Shown piece after piece: positions 11,181 to 21,259 of a stretch of DNA of 64,000 nt. Every line of letters starts with the position of its first letter. Position 1 is the stretch's first letter. The stretch spans positions 2,542,001 to 2,606,000 of the forward strand of contig NZ_CP051154.1 of the NCBI RefSeq assembly GCF_012317045.1, read 5' to 3'. The notes under the pieces were generated by a model. It was not told where the DNA came from, ran no database searches, and saw nothing but the letters and a program-made list of their open reading frames with translations. This DNA is from Leifsonia sp. PS1209 (GTDB lineage Bacteria; Actinomycetota; Actinomycetes; Actinomycetales; Microbacteriaceae). The translations under genes and the position numbers were made by a program.

Positions 11181-11196
11181 CGGTGCGAGCCGCGGC

Positions 11197-11517
11197 TCAG
11201 TGGGCCTGCGGGGGCAGGGCCGCGATGACCGGGTGGTCCTTGGCGATGACGCCGACCTTGGCTGCTCCACCCGGGGAGCCGATGTCGTCGAAGAACTCGA
11301 CGTTCGCCTTGTAATAGTCGGCCCACTGCTCGGGCAGGTCGTCTTCGTAGTAGATCGCCTCGACGGGGCAGACCGGCTCGCAGGCGCCGCAGTCGACGCA
11401 CTCATCGGGGTGGATGTAGAGCGACCGTTCGCCCTCGTAGATGCAATCGACAGGGCATTCGTCGATACAGGCCCGGTCTTTCACGTCGACGCAGGGGAGG
11501 GCGATGACGTAGGTCAC
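11197..11517 (-). CDS. fdxA: 7Fe ferredoxin (3Fe-4S/4Fe-4S)
   Basis: A 106-aa ferredoxin with the FdxA/FdxC layout: an N-terminal cysteine cluster [19 protein letters not shown] and a second cluster [15 protein letters not shown], followed by the usual C-terminal extension. It carries low-potential electrons in the cytoplasm. GTG 11517 gives the canonical [14 protein letters not shown] start; an AATACT box only 5 nt before it hints at a leaderless transcript, while a GAAGGGAA stretch further upstream is an alternative ribosome site. It is the upstream partner of dapC. Confidence 0.95.
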   Translation of the reverse strand: MTYVIALPCVDVKDRACIDECPVDCIYEGERSLYIHPDECVDCGACEPVCPVEAIYYEDDLPEQWADYYKANVEFFDDIGSPGGAAKVGVIAKDHPVIAALPPQAH

Positions 11518-11550
11518 AGTGCAGTATTTCCCTTCGCGAGTTGTACTCGT

Positions 11551-11961
11551 CTAGCTTAGGCCGTTTCCGCCCGTGCTTGTTCCGGCAGGAGCGACCGCCG
11601 GGCGCCGCGACTTCGACAGGTCCGGCCACGCGAGCACGATGGCGGCAATCACGATCGGACCGGCGAGCCAGAGCTGTCCGAGCAGGTTGTTCGGGATGAG
11701 CACCGAACCGCCCGCGCTCTTCTGCGAGAACAGCAGGATGGCCAGGATCGCGCCGACGGCGGTCACCAGGGTCGGGATGCGGTTGCGCCCGAGCAGCCGC
11801 AGCCCCACCAGCAGCGCGGTGTACGCGGCGAGCGAGCCGATCAGCCCGAGCGGGATGGGCACGCCCCAGGTGACGGTGGCCTGGTGCGCCACCGTTCCGA
11901 CCGCGCCGACCACGGCTCCCACGAGGAAGAGCAGCACGTAGTTGGCGATCCGGCTGAGCAT
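11551..11961 (-). CDS. small multi-pass membrane protein (DUF6113-like)
   Basis: A 136-aa protein with about four hydrophobic segments (YVLLFLVGAVVGAVGTV, LIGSLAAYTALLVGLRLL, TAVGAILAILLFS, GPIVIAAIVLAWPDL) and a Pro/Gly-rich cytoplasmic tail. It resembles the uncharacterised DUF6113-type proteins often found upstream of fdxA in actinobacteria; this is from memory, not a search. No function is known. A TAGGAT box 6 nt before the ATG suggests a leaderless transcript, possibly running on into fdxA-dapC. Confidence 0.75.
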   Translation of the reverse strand: MLSRIANYVLLFLVGAVVGAVGTVAHQATVTWGVPIPLGLIGSLAAYTALLVGLRLLGRNRIPTLVTAVGAILAILLFSQKSAGGSVLIPNNLLGQLWLAGPIVIAAIVLAWPDLSKSRRPAVAPAGTSTGGNGLS

Positions 11962-11967
11962 TCTCGA

Positions 11968-11973
11968 ATCCTA
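11968..11973 (-). promoter_or_regulatory. leaderless-type -10 box (TAGGAT)
   Basis: TAGGAT on the minus strand, 6 nt before the ATG at 11961 of the small membrane protein gene, which has no ribosome site. The spacing is that of leaderless actinobacterial promoters. No convincing -35 box is seen. Confidence 0.5.
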
Positions 11974-12011
11974 GCTGGACATGCTGGGTGCGGATGTCTA
12001 GAGTCGGAGTA

Positions 12012-12029
12012 GGTAAGGTTAGCCTTACC
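12012..12029. promoter_or_regulatory. iron box (DtxR/IdeR-type operator) before efeU
   Basis: GGTAAGG-TTAG-CCTTACC, an inverted repeat with perfect 7-bp arms. It closely matches the iron-box pattern recognised by DtxR/IdeR (TTAGGTTAGSCTAACCTAA). It lies 31 bp before the efeU start, so iron-loaded repressor would shut down the whole efeUOB operon when iron is plentiful. Confidence 0.85.
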
Positions 12030-12060
12030 AATCCCCCATCCTCTCCCCCGAAAGTCCTCT

Positions 12061-12933
12061 GTGTTCGCGAACTATCTGATCGGCCTCCGCGAAGGTCTCG
12101 AAGCCTCTCTCGTCGTCGGGATCCTGATCGCGTACGTGGTGAAGATCGGGCGCCGCGACGTGCTGTCCAAGCTCTGGGTCGGCGTCGGGATCGCCGTCGT
12201 CGTCCCGCTCGGGCTCGGCGCGCTGCTCACCTGGGGGCCGTACGGTCTCAGCTTCCAGGCGCAGGAGATCCTGGGCGGCACCCTCTCCCTCGTCGCCGTC
12301 GCGTTCGTGACCTGGATGATCTTCTGGATGGGCAAGACGGCCCGCAGCATGAAGTCGACCCTGCACTCCAAGCTCGATTCCGCCCTGGTCGGCGCCGGCT
12401 GGGGCGTGATCCTGCTCGCGATGCTCAGCGTCGGACGCGAGGGCATCGAGACGGCCCTGTTCGTCTGGGCGACCGTCGCCAGCGTCGGCGGCGGCTGGGA
12501 ACCGGCCGTCGGGGCGCTGCTCGGCATCCTCACGGCCGCCGTGCTCGGCTTCCTGCTCTACCGCGGCATGGTCAAGATCAACCTCGGCACCTTCTTCACC
12601 TGGACGGGCGCGTTCCTCATCCTGGTCGCGGGCGGCGTGCTCGCATACGGCATCGGCGACCTGCAGGAAGCAGCCGTCCTTCCCGGCGCCGGGGTGCACG
12701 CGTACGACATCAGCGGCATCATCCCGTCGTCCAGCTGGTACGGCACCCTCCTCACCGGCATCGTCAACTTCAACCCGTCGCCCACCTGGCTGCAGGTGTT
12801 CGGCTGGGTCGCATACGTCGTGATCGTCTCCGCGTTCTACCTGCGGCAGCATCGCGCGTCGGCCACGCCGGTGAAGCGTGCCCCCGAGGAGACGTCCCCG
12901 GCCTCCACCCTTTCCAGCACCACCGCATCCTGA
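12061..12933 (+). CDS. efeU: iron permease FTR1 family (EfeU)
   Basis: A 290-aa integral membrane permease for ferric/ferrous iron. Two REXXE iron-binding motifs are visible in membrane helices: REGLE near residue 9-13 and REGIE near residue 124, with about seven hydrophobic helices. GTG 12061 gives the standard FTR1 N-terminus (FANYLIGLREGLEASLVVGI). No clear Shine-Dalgarno precedes it. It is first in the efeUOB operon behind an iron box; the tail after the last helix is polar and low-complexity. Confidence 0.95.
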   Translation: MFANYLIGLREGLEASLVVGILIAYVVKIGRRDVLSKLWVGVGIAVVVPLGLGALLTWGPYGLSFQAQEILGGTLSLVAVAFVTWMIFWMGKTARSMKSTLHSKLDSALVGAGWGVILLAMLSVGREGIETALFVWATVASVGGGWEPAVGALLGILTAAVLGFLLYRGMVKINLGTFFTWTGAFLILVAGGVLAYGIGDLQEAAVLPGAGVHAYDISGIIPSSSWYGTLLTGIVNFNPSPTWLQVFGWVAYVVIVSAFYLRQHRASATPVKRAPEETSPASTLSSTTAS

Positions 12934-12977
12934 ACAGCGTCGCACCGACGTCTCCCCGCGAACGAGAAAGCACAGCC

Positions 12978-14156
12978 ATGCCACGATCCCGCTCCATCGG
13001 CATCCTCGCCGGAACCATCGGCGCCGCCACCATCGCCATCGCCCTGACCGGCTGCGTGCCGAACAAGGCGGCCGCAGATGCCGAGGCGATCAGCGTCACC
13101 CTGAACGACGAGAAGTGCACGGTCTCCACCGCCACAGCGCCGAGCGGCGCCGTCACCTTCCAGGTGACCAACACCGGCAGCGACGTGAACGAGTTCGAGG
13201 TGCTCGCGGAGGACAAGCTGCGGATCGCTGGCGAGAAGGAGAACGTCGGACCGGGCACCACGGTCAACTACGTGGTCCAGCTCGCCGAGGGCGACTACTT
13301 CACCGCCTGCAAGAAGGGCATGGTCGGCAGCCCGACCTCCTACGCGAAGTTCACCGTCACCAAGGGCGAGAAGGCGAACGTCTCCGCCAGTGACAGCAAG
13401 CAGGTCTCGCAGGCCGTCACCAACTACATCTCGTACGTCAAGGACCAGAGCGGCCAGCTGCTCACGGCAACGCAGGCGTTCGCGAAGGCGTACGAGGCCG
13501 GAGACGACGCGACGGCCAAGGCCCAGTACCCCGCCGCCCGCGCGTTCTACGAGCGCATCGAGCCGACCGCCGAGCAGTTCGGCGACATCGACCCGGCCAT
13601 CGACCTCCGCGAGGCGGACCTCGAAGCGGGTCAGAGCTGGACCGGCTGGCACCGGATCGAGAAGGACCTCTGGGCTCCCGCAGGCTTCACCCCGTCCGAC
13701 GCGGCGGGAAGGAAGGTCCTCGGCGACCAGCTCGTCGCCGACACGCAGAAGCTCTACGACCTCGTCTACGCGAAGAACTTCAGCCTCACCATCGACCAGA
13801 TCTCCAACGGCGCCATCGGCCTGATGGAGGAGGTCTCGCGCAGCAAGATCACCGGCGAGGAGGAGACCTTCTCGCACACCGACCTGTGGGACTTCCAGGC
13901 CAACGTCGAGGGCGCGCAGGTCGCATACGGCATCGTCCGCGACATCGCGGAGGGCAAGGGCTCCACCGGCAAGCAGGTGGTCGCGAAGCTCGACACCGAG
14001 TTCGCGGCGATCACGAAACTGCTCGGCCAGTACAAGTCCGGCGACGGGTTCGTCAGCTACACCGACCTGAGCACCTCCCAGGTCAAGGAGCTGTCCGACG
14101 AGGTCAACGCGCTCAGTGAGCCGCTCAGCCAGCTCACCTCGATCATCGTCAAGTAG
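12978..14156 (+). CDS. efeO: iron uptake system lipoprotein EfeO (cupredoxin plus imelysin/M75 domain)
   Basis: A 392-aa extracytoplasmic iron-binding component. The N-terminus is a lipoprotein signal with lipobox LTGC, so it is probably anchored to the membrane outer face. Residues about 35-125 form a cupredoxin-like domain, and the rest is an M75/imelysin-type helical domain with the GWHRIEKDLW (HxxE) metal motif. ATG 12978 is chosen because it opens directly into the signal peptide; the frame upstream overlaps efeU antisense noise. The gap to efeU is 44 bp, and efeB follows after 9 bp. Confidence 0.95.
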   Translation: MPRSRSIGILAGTIGAATIAIALTGCVPNKAAADAEAISVTLNDEKCTVSTATAPSGAVTFQVTNTGSDVNEFEVLAEDKLRIAGEKENVGPGTTVNYVVQLAEGDYFTACKKGMVGSPTSYAKFTVTKGEKANVSASDSKQVSQAVTNYISYVKDQSGQLLTATQAFAKAYEAGDDATAKAQYPAARAFYERIEPTAEQFGDIDPAIDLREADLEAGQSWTGWHRIEKDLWAPAGFTPSDAAGRKVLGDQLVADTQKLYDLVYAKNFSLTIDQISNGAIGLMEEVSRSKITGEEETFSHTDLWDFQANVEGAQVAYGIVRDIAEGKGSTGKQVVAKLDTEFAAITKLLGQYKSGDGFVSYTDLSTSQVKELSDEVNALSEPLSQLTSIIVK

Positions 14157-14165
14157 GGTCGCGGG

Positions 14166-15479
14166 GTGACTTCGGAGACCACGGGCGAGAACGTGCCTGC
14201 AGCGGAGGAGGCCGGTCGGCCCGGCCTCTCCCGCCGCGGGCTGCTCGGGCTCGCCGGTGCGGCGGTCGGCGCCGGCGTCGTCGGTGTCGGCGCGGGCATC
14301 GCCGTGGACAGGGCGCTGCTCGGCGCATCCACCGACGCGTCGGCCACGTATCCCTTCTACGGAGAGCACCAGGCCGGGATCACCACGCCCGCGCAGGACA
14401 GGCTGCACTTCGCCACGTTCGACATCGCCGGCGACCTCGACCGCGCCGGGCTGATCGAGCTGCTGCAGGACTGGACCACCGCTGCTGCACGCATGACGCA
14501 GGGCCGCCCGGCCGGCAAGTACGGACCGGCCAGCGGGCCGATGGATGCGCCACCGGACGACACGGGAGAGGCCCTCGACCTGCCGGCCGGCGGGCTCACC
14601 CTCACCTTCGGGTTCGGCCCGACCCTGTTCGAGACGGAGGACGGGCGCGACCGCTTCGGCATCGCATCCCGTCGCCCTGCCGCCCTGGTCGACCTCCCGC
14701 ATTTCCCCGGCGACGCCCTGCAAGACGCGCTCGTCGGCGGCGACCTGTGCGTCCAGGCGTGCAGCGACGACCCGCAGGTGGCGGTGCACGCCATCCGCAA
14801 CCTGTCGAGGATCGCGTTCGGGCGCGCATCCATCCGGTGGTCGCAGCTCGGCTTCGGGCGCACGTCGTCCACGTCGAAGAGCCAGACCACGCCGCGCAAC
14901 CTGTTCGGGTTCAAAGACGGCACGGCCAACATCAAGTCGGAGGACACCACGGTGGTCGACGACCAGGTGTGGGCGGCCTCGGACGACGGCGCAGAGTGGA
15001 TGCGTGGAGGTTCGTACCTGGTGGCGCGCAAGATCCGCATGGTCATCGAGACCTGGGACAGGCAGCAGCTCGGCGAGCAGGAGCGCATCATCGGCCGCGA
15101 CAAGGGCGAGGGAGCACCGCTGTCGGGCGGCACGGAGTTCAGCGAGCCGAACTTCCTGGCGGTCTCCCCCACCGGCGGCACCAAGATCGACCCGGACTCG
15201 CACGTGCGCCTCGCGCATCCGTCGACCAACGGCGGCGCGCAGCTGCTGCGGCGCGGCTACAACTTCGTGGACGGCAACGACGAGCTCGGCCGCCTGAATG
15301 CCGGGCTGTTCTTCATCGCGTTCCAGCGCGACCCCCGTAAGCAGTTCATCCCGATCCAGTCACAGCTGGCCAAGAACGACGCGATGAACGAATACCTGAA
15401 GCACGTCGGCTCCGGCATCTTCGCCGTGCCGGGCGGCGCCGCCTCCGGCTCCTACGTCGGCGCGTCCCTCTTCGCCTGA
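14166..15479 (+). CDS. efeB: EfeB, Tat-exported DyP-type heme peroxidase/deferrochelatase
   Basis: A 437-aa dye-decolourising-type peroxidase, the third EfeUOB component, thought to oxidise ferrous iron or release iron from heme outside the membrane. A twin-arginine signal (SRRGLLGLAG followed by a Gly/Ala/Val core) is at about residues 22-50. The DyP signature GFKDGTANI and the heme-ligand region around DSHVRLAHP are present. The start is GTG 14166, nine bases after efeO, so transcription is clearly shared. A strong hairpin lies after the stop. Confidence 0.95.
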   Translation: MTSETTGENVPAAEEAGRPGLSRRGLLGLAGAAVGAGVVGVGAGIAVDRALLGASTDASATYPFYGEHQAGITTPAQDRLHFATFDIAGDLDRAGLIELLQDWTTAAARMTQGRPAGKYGPASGPMDAPPDDTGEALDLPAGGLTLTFGFGPTLFETEDGRDRFGIASRRPAALVDLPHFPGDALQDALVGGDLCVQACSDDPQVAVHAIRNLSRIAFGRASIRWSQLGFGRTSSTSKSQTTPRNLFGFKDGTANIKSEDTTVVDDQVWAASDDGAEWMRGGSYLVARKIRMVIETWDRQQLGEQERIIGRDKGEGAPLSGGTEFSEPNFLAVSPTGGTKIDPDSHVRLAHPSTNGGAQLLRRGYNFVDGNDELGRLNAGLFFIAFQRDPRKQFIPIQSQLAKNDAMNEYLKHVGSGIFAVPGGAASGSYVGASLFA

Positions 15480-15494
15480 CCCGCCCCCCAAACA

Positions 15495-15555
15495 ATCGAG
15501 CCGGGAGTTATGTACGCTGCGCTCGGCGCATCGCGTACACAACTCCCGGCTCGAT
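15495..15555. terminator. bidirectional terminator / dispersed palindrome
   Basis: Inverted repeat with 23-nt arms (15495-15517 and 15533-15555) differing at one position, containing ATCGAGCCGGGAGTT. It sits between the convergent efeB and typA genes and probably ends both transcripts. The right arm recurs at 17-39, and CAATCGAGCC is shared with the palindrome at 25843-25880, so it belongs to a small family of extragenic palindromes. Confidence 0.75.
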
Positions 15556-15571
15556 GGCGCCGGGACGCTGG

Positions 15572-17494
<1,923 letters not shown>

Positions 17495-17561
17495 GCGTGC
17501 AGACTCGACTCTCGTCAGAAGGATAAGTGGGGAACGGTCCATTCTATCAGGGGAATGGCGA

Positions 17562-17590
17562 AGGGCCCGACGCATCCCGCGCCGGGCCCT
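17562..17590 (-). terminator. hairpin terminator after the peptide ABC ATPase gene
   Basis: Perfect inverted repeat AGGGCCCG ... CGGGCCCT with a 13-nt loop, 30 bp past the stop of the ATPase gene and upstream of typA. It has no long U-run, as is usual in GC-rich actinobacteria. Bases 17495-17561 show no other clear element. Confidence 0.7.
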
Positions 17591-17619
17591 CCTCTGTGTG
17601 CTGGTGCGACGTGCGCGGG

Positions 17620-19473
17620 CTACAGCCCCTGCGCGACGGGCGGCTCCGCCTCCGGCAGGGTGACGGAGGGCACGACGCCCTCGTCGGAGCCGGCGGCCAG
17701 CAGTTCCAGCCGCAGCGTGCGGCGGGCGCGCTGCTGCTCGGGGTCCGGCAGCGGCACCGCGGCGAGGAGGCGCTGCGTGTACGCCTCCTTCGGGTAGCGG
17801 AGGATCTCGTTGCGGGTGCCGACCTCGACCAGGTTTCCGTGGTGCATCACCGCGATGCGGTCGGCGAGCACGTCGATGACGGCGAGGTCGTGGGTGATGA
17901 AGAGGCAGGCGAAGTTCATCTCGCGCTGCAGGTTCTGCATCAGGTCGAGCACGCGTGCCTGCACGGACACGTCGAGCGCGGAGGTCGGCTCGTCTGCGAT
18001 GAGCACCTGGGGCTTCAGCGACAGCGCGCGGGCGATGCCGACGCGCTGCTTCTGACCGCCGGAGAGCTCGTGCGGGAAGCGGCTGCGGTACGCGCGCGGC
18101 AGCTCGACGCTGTCGAGCAGGCGGTCGACCTCCTTCGCCAGGTCCTGGCCCTTGAGGCCCTTCGCCAGGCGCAGCGGCTCACCGATCGAGTCGGCGATCT
18201 GCAGGCGCGGGTTCAGCGACGACGACGGGTCCTGGAACACGATGCCGACGTTGCGGTGCAGTTTGCGGATCTCGTCGCGGTTCGCGTCGCTGATGTCCTG
18301 TCCTGCCACCACGAGCTTCCCGGAGTGGATGGGCAGCAGGCCGATCGCCGCACGGCCGAGGGTGGTCTTGCCCGAGCCGGACTCCCCCACCAGTCCGACG
18401 ACCTCTCCCTCGTGGATCTGCAGGCTGATGTCGCTCGCCGCGCGGAACGCGGGAACGCGTCCGTGCTTCGGGTACTCGATCGCCACGTTCTGGAAGTCGA
18501 CGACCACCGCGCGCTTGTCCATCTCGGACTTGGCGTGCTCCTCGGCGGCGATGCGCTCGTTGGTGCGGATGCGCTCGGCGTACTCGGCGTCCGGGTTCTC
18601 CGTGCCAGCCGCGAGGGCTGCCGTGGTGTCGATCGCGTCGTCGTCGCGCTGACCGAGGTGCGGGACCGCATCCAGCAGCGCGATCGTGTACGGGTGCTGC
18701 GGGGCGGCGAACACGTCGGCGACGGTGCCGGACTCGACGATGTCGCCCTTGCGCATCACGACGATGTTGTCCGCCAGGTCGGCGACGACGCCCATGTCGT
18801 GCGTGATCAGCAGGATGGCGCTGTCGAGGCGGTCGCGCAGCGAACGCAGCAGCTCCAGGATCTCAGCCTGCACCGTGACGTCGAGGGCCGTGGTCGGCTC
18901 GTCCGCGATGAGCAGCTTCGGGTCGCAGGAGATCGACTGCGCGATCATGGCGCGCTGCCGCTGACCGCCGGAGAGCTGGTGCGGGTAGGAGTTGAACGCC
19001 TTCACCGGGTCGGGCAGCTCGACCATGTCGAGCAGCTCGAGGGCGCGCTCCTTCGCCTCGTGCGGCGACATCCCGAAGTGGATGCGCAGGGTCTCGACGA
19101 TCTGGAAGCCCACCGTGTACACGGGGTTCAGCGCCGTCATCGGCTCCTGGAAGATCACGGACACCTGGCGTCCGCGCACGCGCCGCATCTGCTGCGGGGA
19201 GAGCCCGGTGAGCTCGCGGCCGTCGAGCTTGATGCTGCCGCGCACGCGCGAGTTCTGCGGCAGGAGGTCGAGGATCGCCATCGAGCTCGCGCTCTTGCCC
19301 GAGCCGGACTCGCCGACGATCGCCAGCACTTCGCCGGCCTTGATCGAGTAGTTGAGCTTCTTGGCCGCCGGCACCCAGACGTTGTCGACGCCGAAGTCCA
19401 CCGAGAGGTCGGTGACCTGCAGAACGGGGGCGTCGGTCACGACGCCGGCCTGACCGTTGGTGTTGTCGGTCAT
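17620..19473 (-). CDS. peptide ABC transporter, fused dual ATPase (DppD-DppF type)
   Basis: A 617-aa cytoplasmic subunit with two complete ABC domains. Each has a Walker A (GESGSGKSA in the first half, GESGSGKTT in the second), an ABC signature (LSGGQRQRAMIA; LSGGQKQRVGIA) and a Walker B (LLIADEPTTALD; VLIADEPTSALD). It powers uptake of di/oligopeptides or similar solutes by the neighbouring permeases. ATG 19473 follows GAAAGGAAC. It is downstream of the permease genes on the same strand but separated from them by an opposite-strand gene, so it likely has its own promoter inside or near that gene. Confidence 0.94.
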   Translation of the reverse strand: MTDNTNGQAGVVTDAPVLQVTDLSVDFGVDNVWVPAAKKLNYSIKAGEVLAIVGESGSGKSASSMAILDLLPQNSRVRGSIKLDGRELTGLSPQQMRRVRGRQVSVIFQEPMTALNPVYTVGFQIVETLRIHFGMSPHEAKERALELLDMVELPDPVKAFNSYPHQLSGGQRQRAMIAQSISCDPKLLIADEPTTALDVTVQAEILELLRSLRDRLDSAILLITHDMGVVADLADNIVVMRKGDIVESGTVADVFAAPQHPYTIALLDAVPHLGQRDDDAIDTTAALAAGTENPDAEYAERIRTNERIAAEEHAKSEMDKRAVVVDFQNVAIEYPKHGRVPAFRAASDISLQIHEGEVVGLVGESGSGKTTLGRAAIGLLPIHSGKLVVAGQDISDANRDEIRKLHRNVGIVFQDPSSSLNPRLQIADSIGEPLRLAKGLKGQDLAKEVDRLLDSVELPRAYRSRFPHELSGGQKQRVGIARALSLKPQVLIADEPTSALDVSVQARVLDLMQNLQREMNFACLFITHDLAVIDVLADRIAVMHHGNLVEVGTRNEILRYPKEAYTQRLLAAVPLPDPEQQRARRTLRLELLAAGSDEGVVPSVTLPEAEPPVAQGL

Positions 19474-19559
19474 GAGTTGATGTTCCTTTCGCGAGCGCCG
19501 GGGATCGCCCGGCGTCTCCGGTCGCCGTCCGCCGACGGAAGGAATGAGAGCATGGTCAC

Positions 19560-20186
19560 ATGCCTCACACCTCCGCCGACGAACGCGAGGTGTTCGTCTC
19601 CCGGTTCAACCGGGTCGTTGCCGCCCTGATCTGGGCGGCGTGCGCCGCGCTGAGCGTCGGACTGCTGGTGAGCATCCACGATCGGCGCCTGCTGTACATC
19701 GTTCCGTGCGTCTTCATCGCCCTGCTGGCGTGGGTCACGCTGTGGCGTCCGCTGTTCGTGGTCGATACCCGCGGCCTGACGGTGGTCAACGTGACCGGCA
19801 CCGTCGAGATCCCGTGGGAGGCGCTCATCAACGTCGACACGAAGTACGCACTGACGCTCTACACGCCCGGCCACAAGTACGCCGTCTGGTCGCTTCCGGC
19901 TCCCGGGACGTCCAGGACCCTGCGGGCGACCCGCAGCGAGACCAAGGGACGCGTCGGACGGCCGAGCGTCGAAGACAGTGTGCGCCGCCCGGGCGACCTG
20001 CTGTCCACCCCGTCCGGCGCGGCCGCCGAGGTGGTGCGCCGCCGCTGGACGCAGCTGCGCGACAGCGGAGCGCTGGAGGCGGGAATCGCCGACCAGACGC
20101 CCGTGACGGTGCGCTGGCACCTGGTGAGCCTTGCGGCCCTGGTGCTCCTGCTCGCCGGCACGGTCGCCGCCCTGCTCCTCGCCTGA
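19560..20186 (+). CDS. PH-like domain membrane protein
   Basis: A 208-aa protein with two N-terminal hydrophobic helices (AALIWAACAALSVGLLV; LYIVPCVFIALLAWVTLW), a central beta-rich section (FVVDTRGLTVVNVTGTVEIP) typical of bacterial PH (bPH_6) domains, and one C-terminal helix (LVSLAALVLLLAGTVAALLL). Function unknown; such proteins are common in actinobacteria. It points opposite to the flanking transporter genes and so interrupts what is normally one dpp operon. A GGAAGGA lies upstream, somewhat far from the ATG. Confidence 0.82.
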   Translation: MPHTSADEREVFVSRFNRVVAALIWAACAALSVGLLVSIHDRRLLYIVPCVFIALLAWVTLWRPLFVVDTRGLTVVNVTGTVEIPWEALINVDTKYALTLYTPGHKYAVWSLPAPGTSRTLRATRSETKGRVGRPSVEDSVRRPGDLLSTPSGAAAEVVRRRWTQLRDSGALEAGIADQTPVTVRWHLVSLAALVLLLAGTVAALLLA

Positions 20187-20245
20187 CCCGAGGGACACGG
20201 CCCAGGAGGTCACGGCGGCGAGGGGCAGGGCGAGGACGGCGCTGG

Positions 20246-21259
20246 TCACAGCACGTCCTCCGCGATGGCGGCTCCGGTCTTCCTGCTTCCGCCGTCTCCC
20301 TCACCGGGCTCCGGCTCCTCCTCGCGCATCTTGCGCAGGTTGAACCGGCGGTGGCGGGGGTCGAACGCATCCCGCAGGCCGTCGCCGACGAAGTTGACGA
20401 GCAGCGCGAGCGTCACGATGAACGCACCGGGCCACCAGAACAGCCACGGTCGCGTCTGGAACGCCGACTGGTTCGAGCTGATCAGGAGGCCGAGCGACGC
20501 GTCCGGCGGACGGATGCCGTAGCCGAGGTAGGACAAGGCGGTCTCGAGGAGGATGGCCGCGGCCATGATCAGCGTCGAGGACACGATGACGACGCCGATG
20601 GCGTTCGGCAGGATGTGCTTGAAGATGATGCGCATGTCCGAGGCGCCTGCGACGCGCGCAGCCTCCACGAACTCGCGCTCGCGCAGCGAGAGGAACTCGC
20701 CGCGCACCAGACGCGCGATGCCCATCCAGGAGAAGAACCCGAGCATCAGGGCCAGGGTCGGGGCGCCGAGGCCGCCGGTCCAGTGACCGACGACGGAGCC
20801 GACGACGAGGGCCGGGATGACGATGAACACGTCGGTGATGCGCATCAGGATGGCATCGACCACGCCGCGGAAGTAGCCGGCGATGGCTCCGACGACGACG
20901 CCGACGATGCTGGCGATCGCGCCGATGATGACCATCACCAGCACCGAGTTCTGGATGCCGCGCATCACGAGGGCGAAGTAGTCCTTGCCGATGCGGTCCT
21001 GGCCGAACGGGTGCTCCGCGGTGGGGACGCCCTGCTTGACCTGGTCGTTCAGCTCCTTGAAGTCGTACTTCCACCAGCCGTGGATCGGGCCGATGCCGAT
21101 CGCGGAGATCGAGAACAGCAGGATCAGGATGAACAGGATCGCGCTGACGATGGCGATCTTGTTGGACAGGAACCGCTTCCAGATGAGTCTGCCCTGGCTG
21201 ACCGGGGGTGCGGTCGGGGCCTGCAGCTCATCGGCGATCATGGGTTCGGTGCTGGACAT
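20246..21259 (-). CDS. peptide ABC transporter permease (DppC/OppC type)
   Basis: A 337-aa inner-membrane permease with an N-terminal OppC_N segment (WKRFLSNKIAIVSAILFILI) and the BPD_transp_1 fold. The EAA-like loop EFVEAARVAGASDMRIIFKH contacts the ATPase. Its ATG shares one base with the stop of the DppB-type gene (TAATG), so the two are translationally coupled. The C-terminal 30 residues are polar and Gly/Glu-rich. The 59-bp gap to the convergent PH-protein gene shows no obvious terminator. Confidence 0.94.
   Translation of the reverse strand: MSSTEPMIADELQAPTAPPVSQGRLIWKRFLSNKIAIVSAILFILILLFSISAIGIGPIHGWWKYDFKELNDQVKQGVPTAEHPFGQDRIGKDYFALVMRGIQNSVLVMVIIGAIASIVGVVVGAIAGYFRGVVDAILMRITDVFIVIPALVVGSVVGHWTGGLGAPTLALMLGFFSWMGIARLVRGEFLSLREREFVEAARVAGASDMRIIFKHILPNAIGVVIVSSTLIMAAAILLETALSYLGYGIRPPDASLGLLISSNQSAFQTRPWLFWWPGAFIVTLALLVNFVGDGLRDAFDPRHRRFNLRKMREEEPEPGEGDGGSRKTGAAIAEDVL

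Noticed and set aside
12837..15218. Long minus-strand frame across efeO and efeB
   Set aside because: It is antisense to two well-identified genes, and the translation lacks any recognisable domain.
20187..20245. A terminator between the convergent PH-protein and DppC genes
   Set aside because: No inverted repeat of useful length was found in the 59-bp gap.
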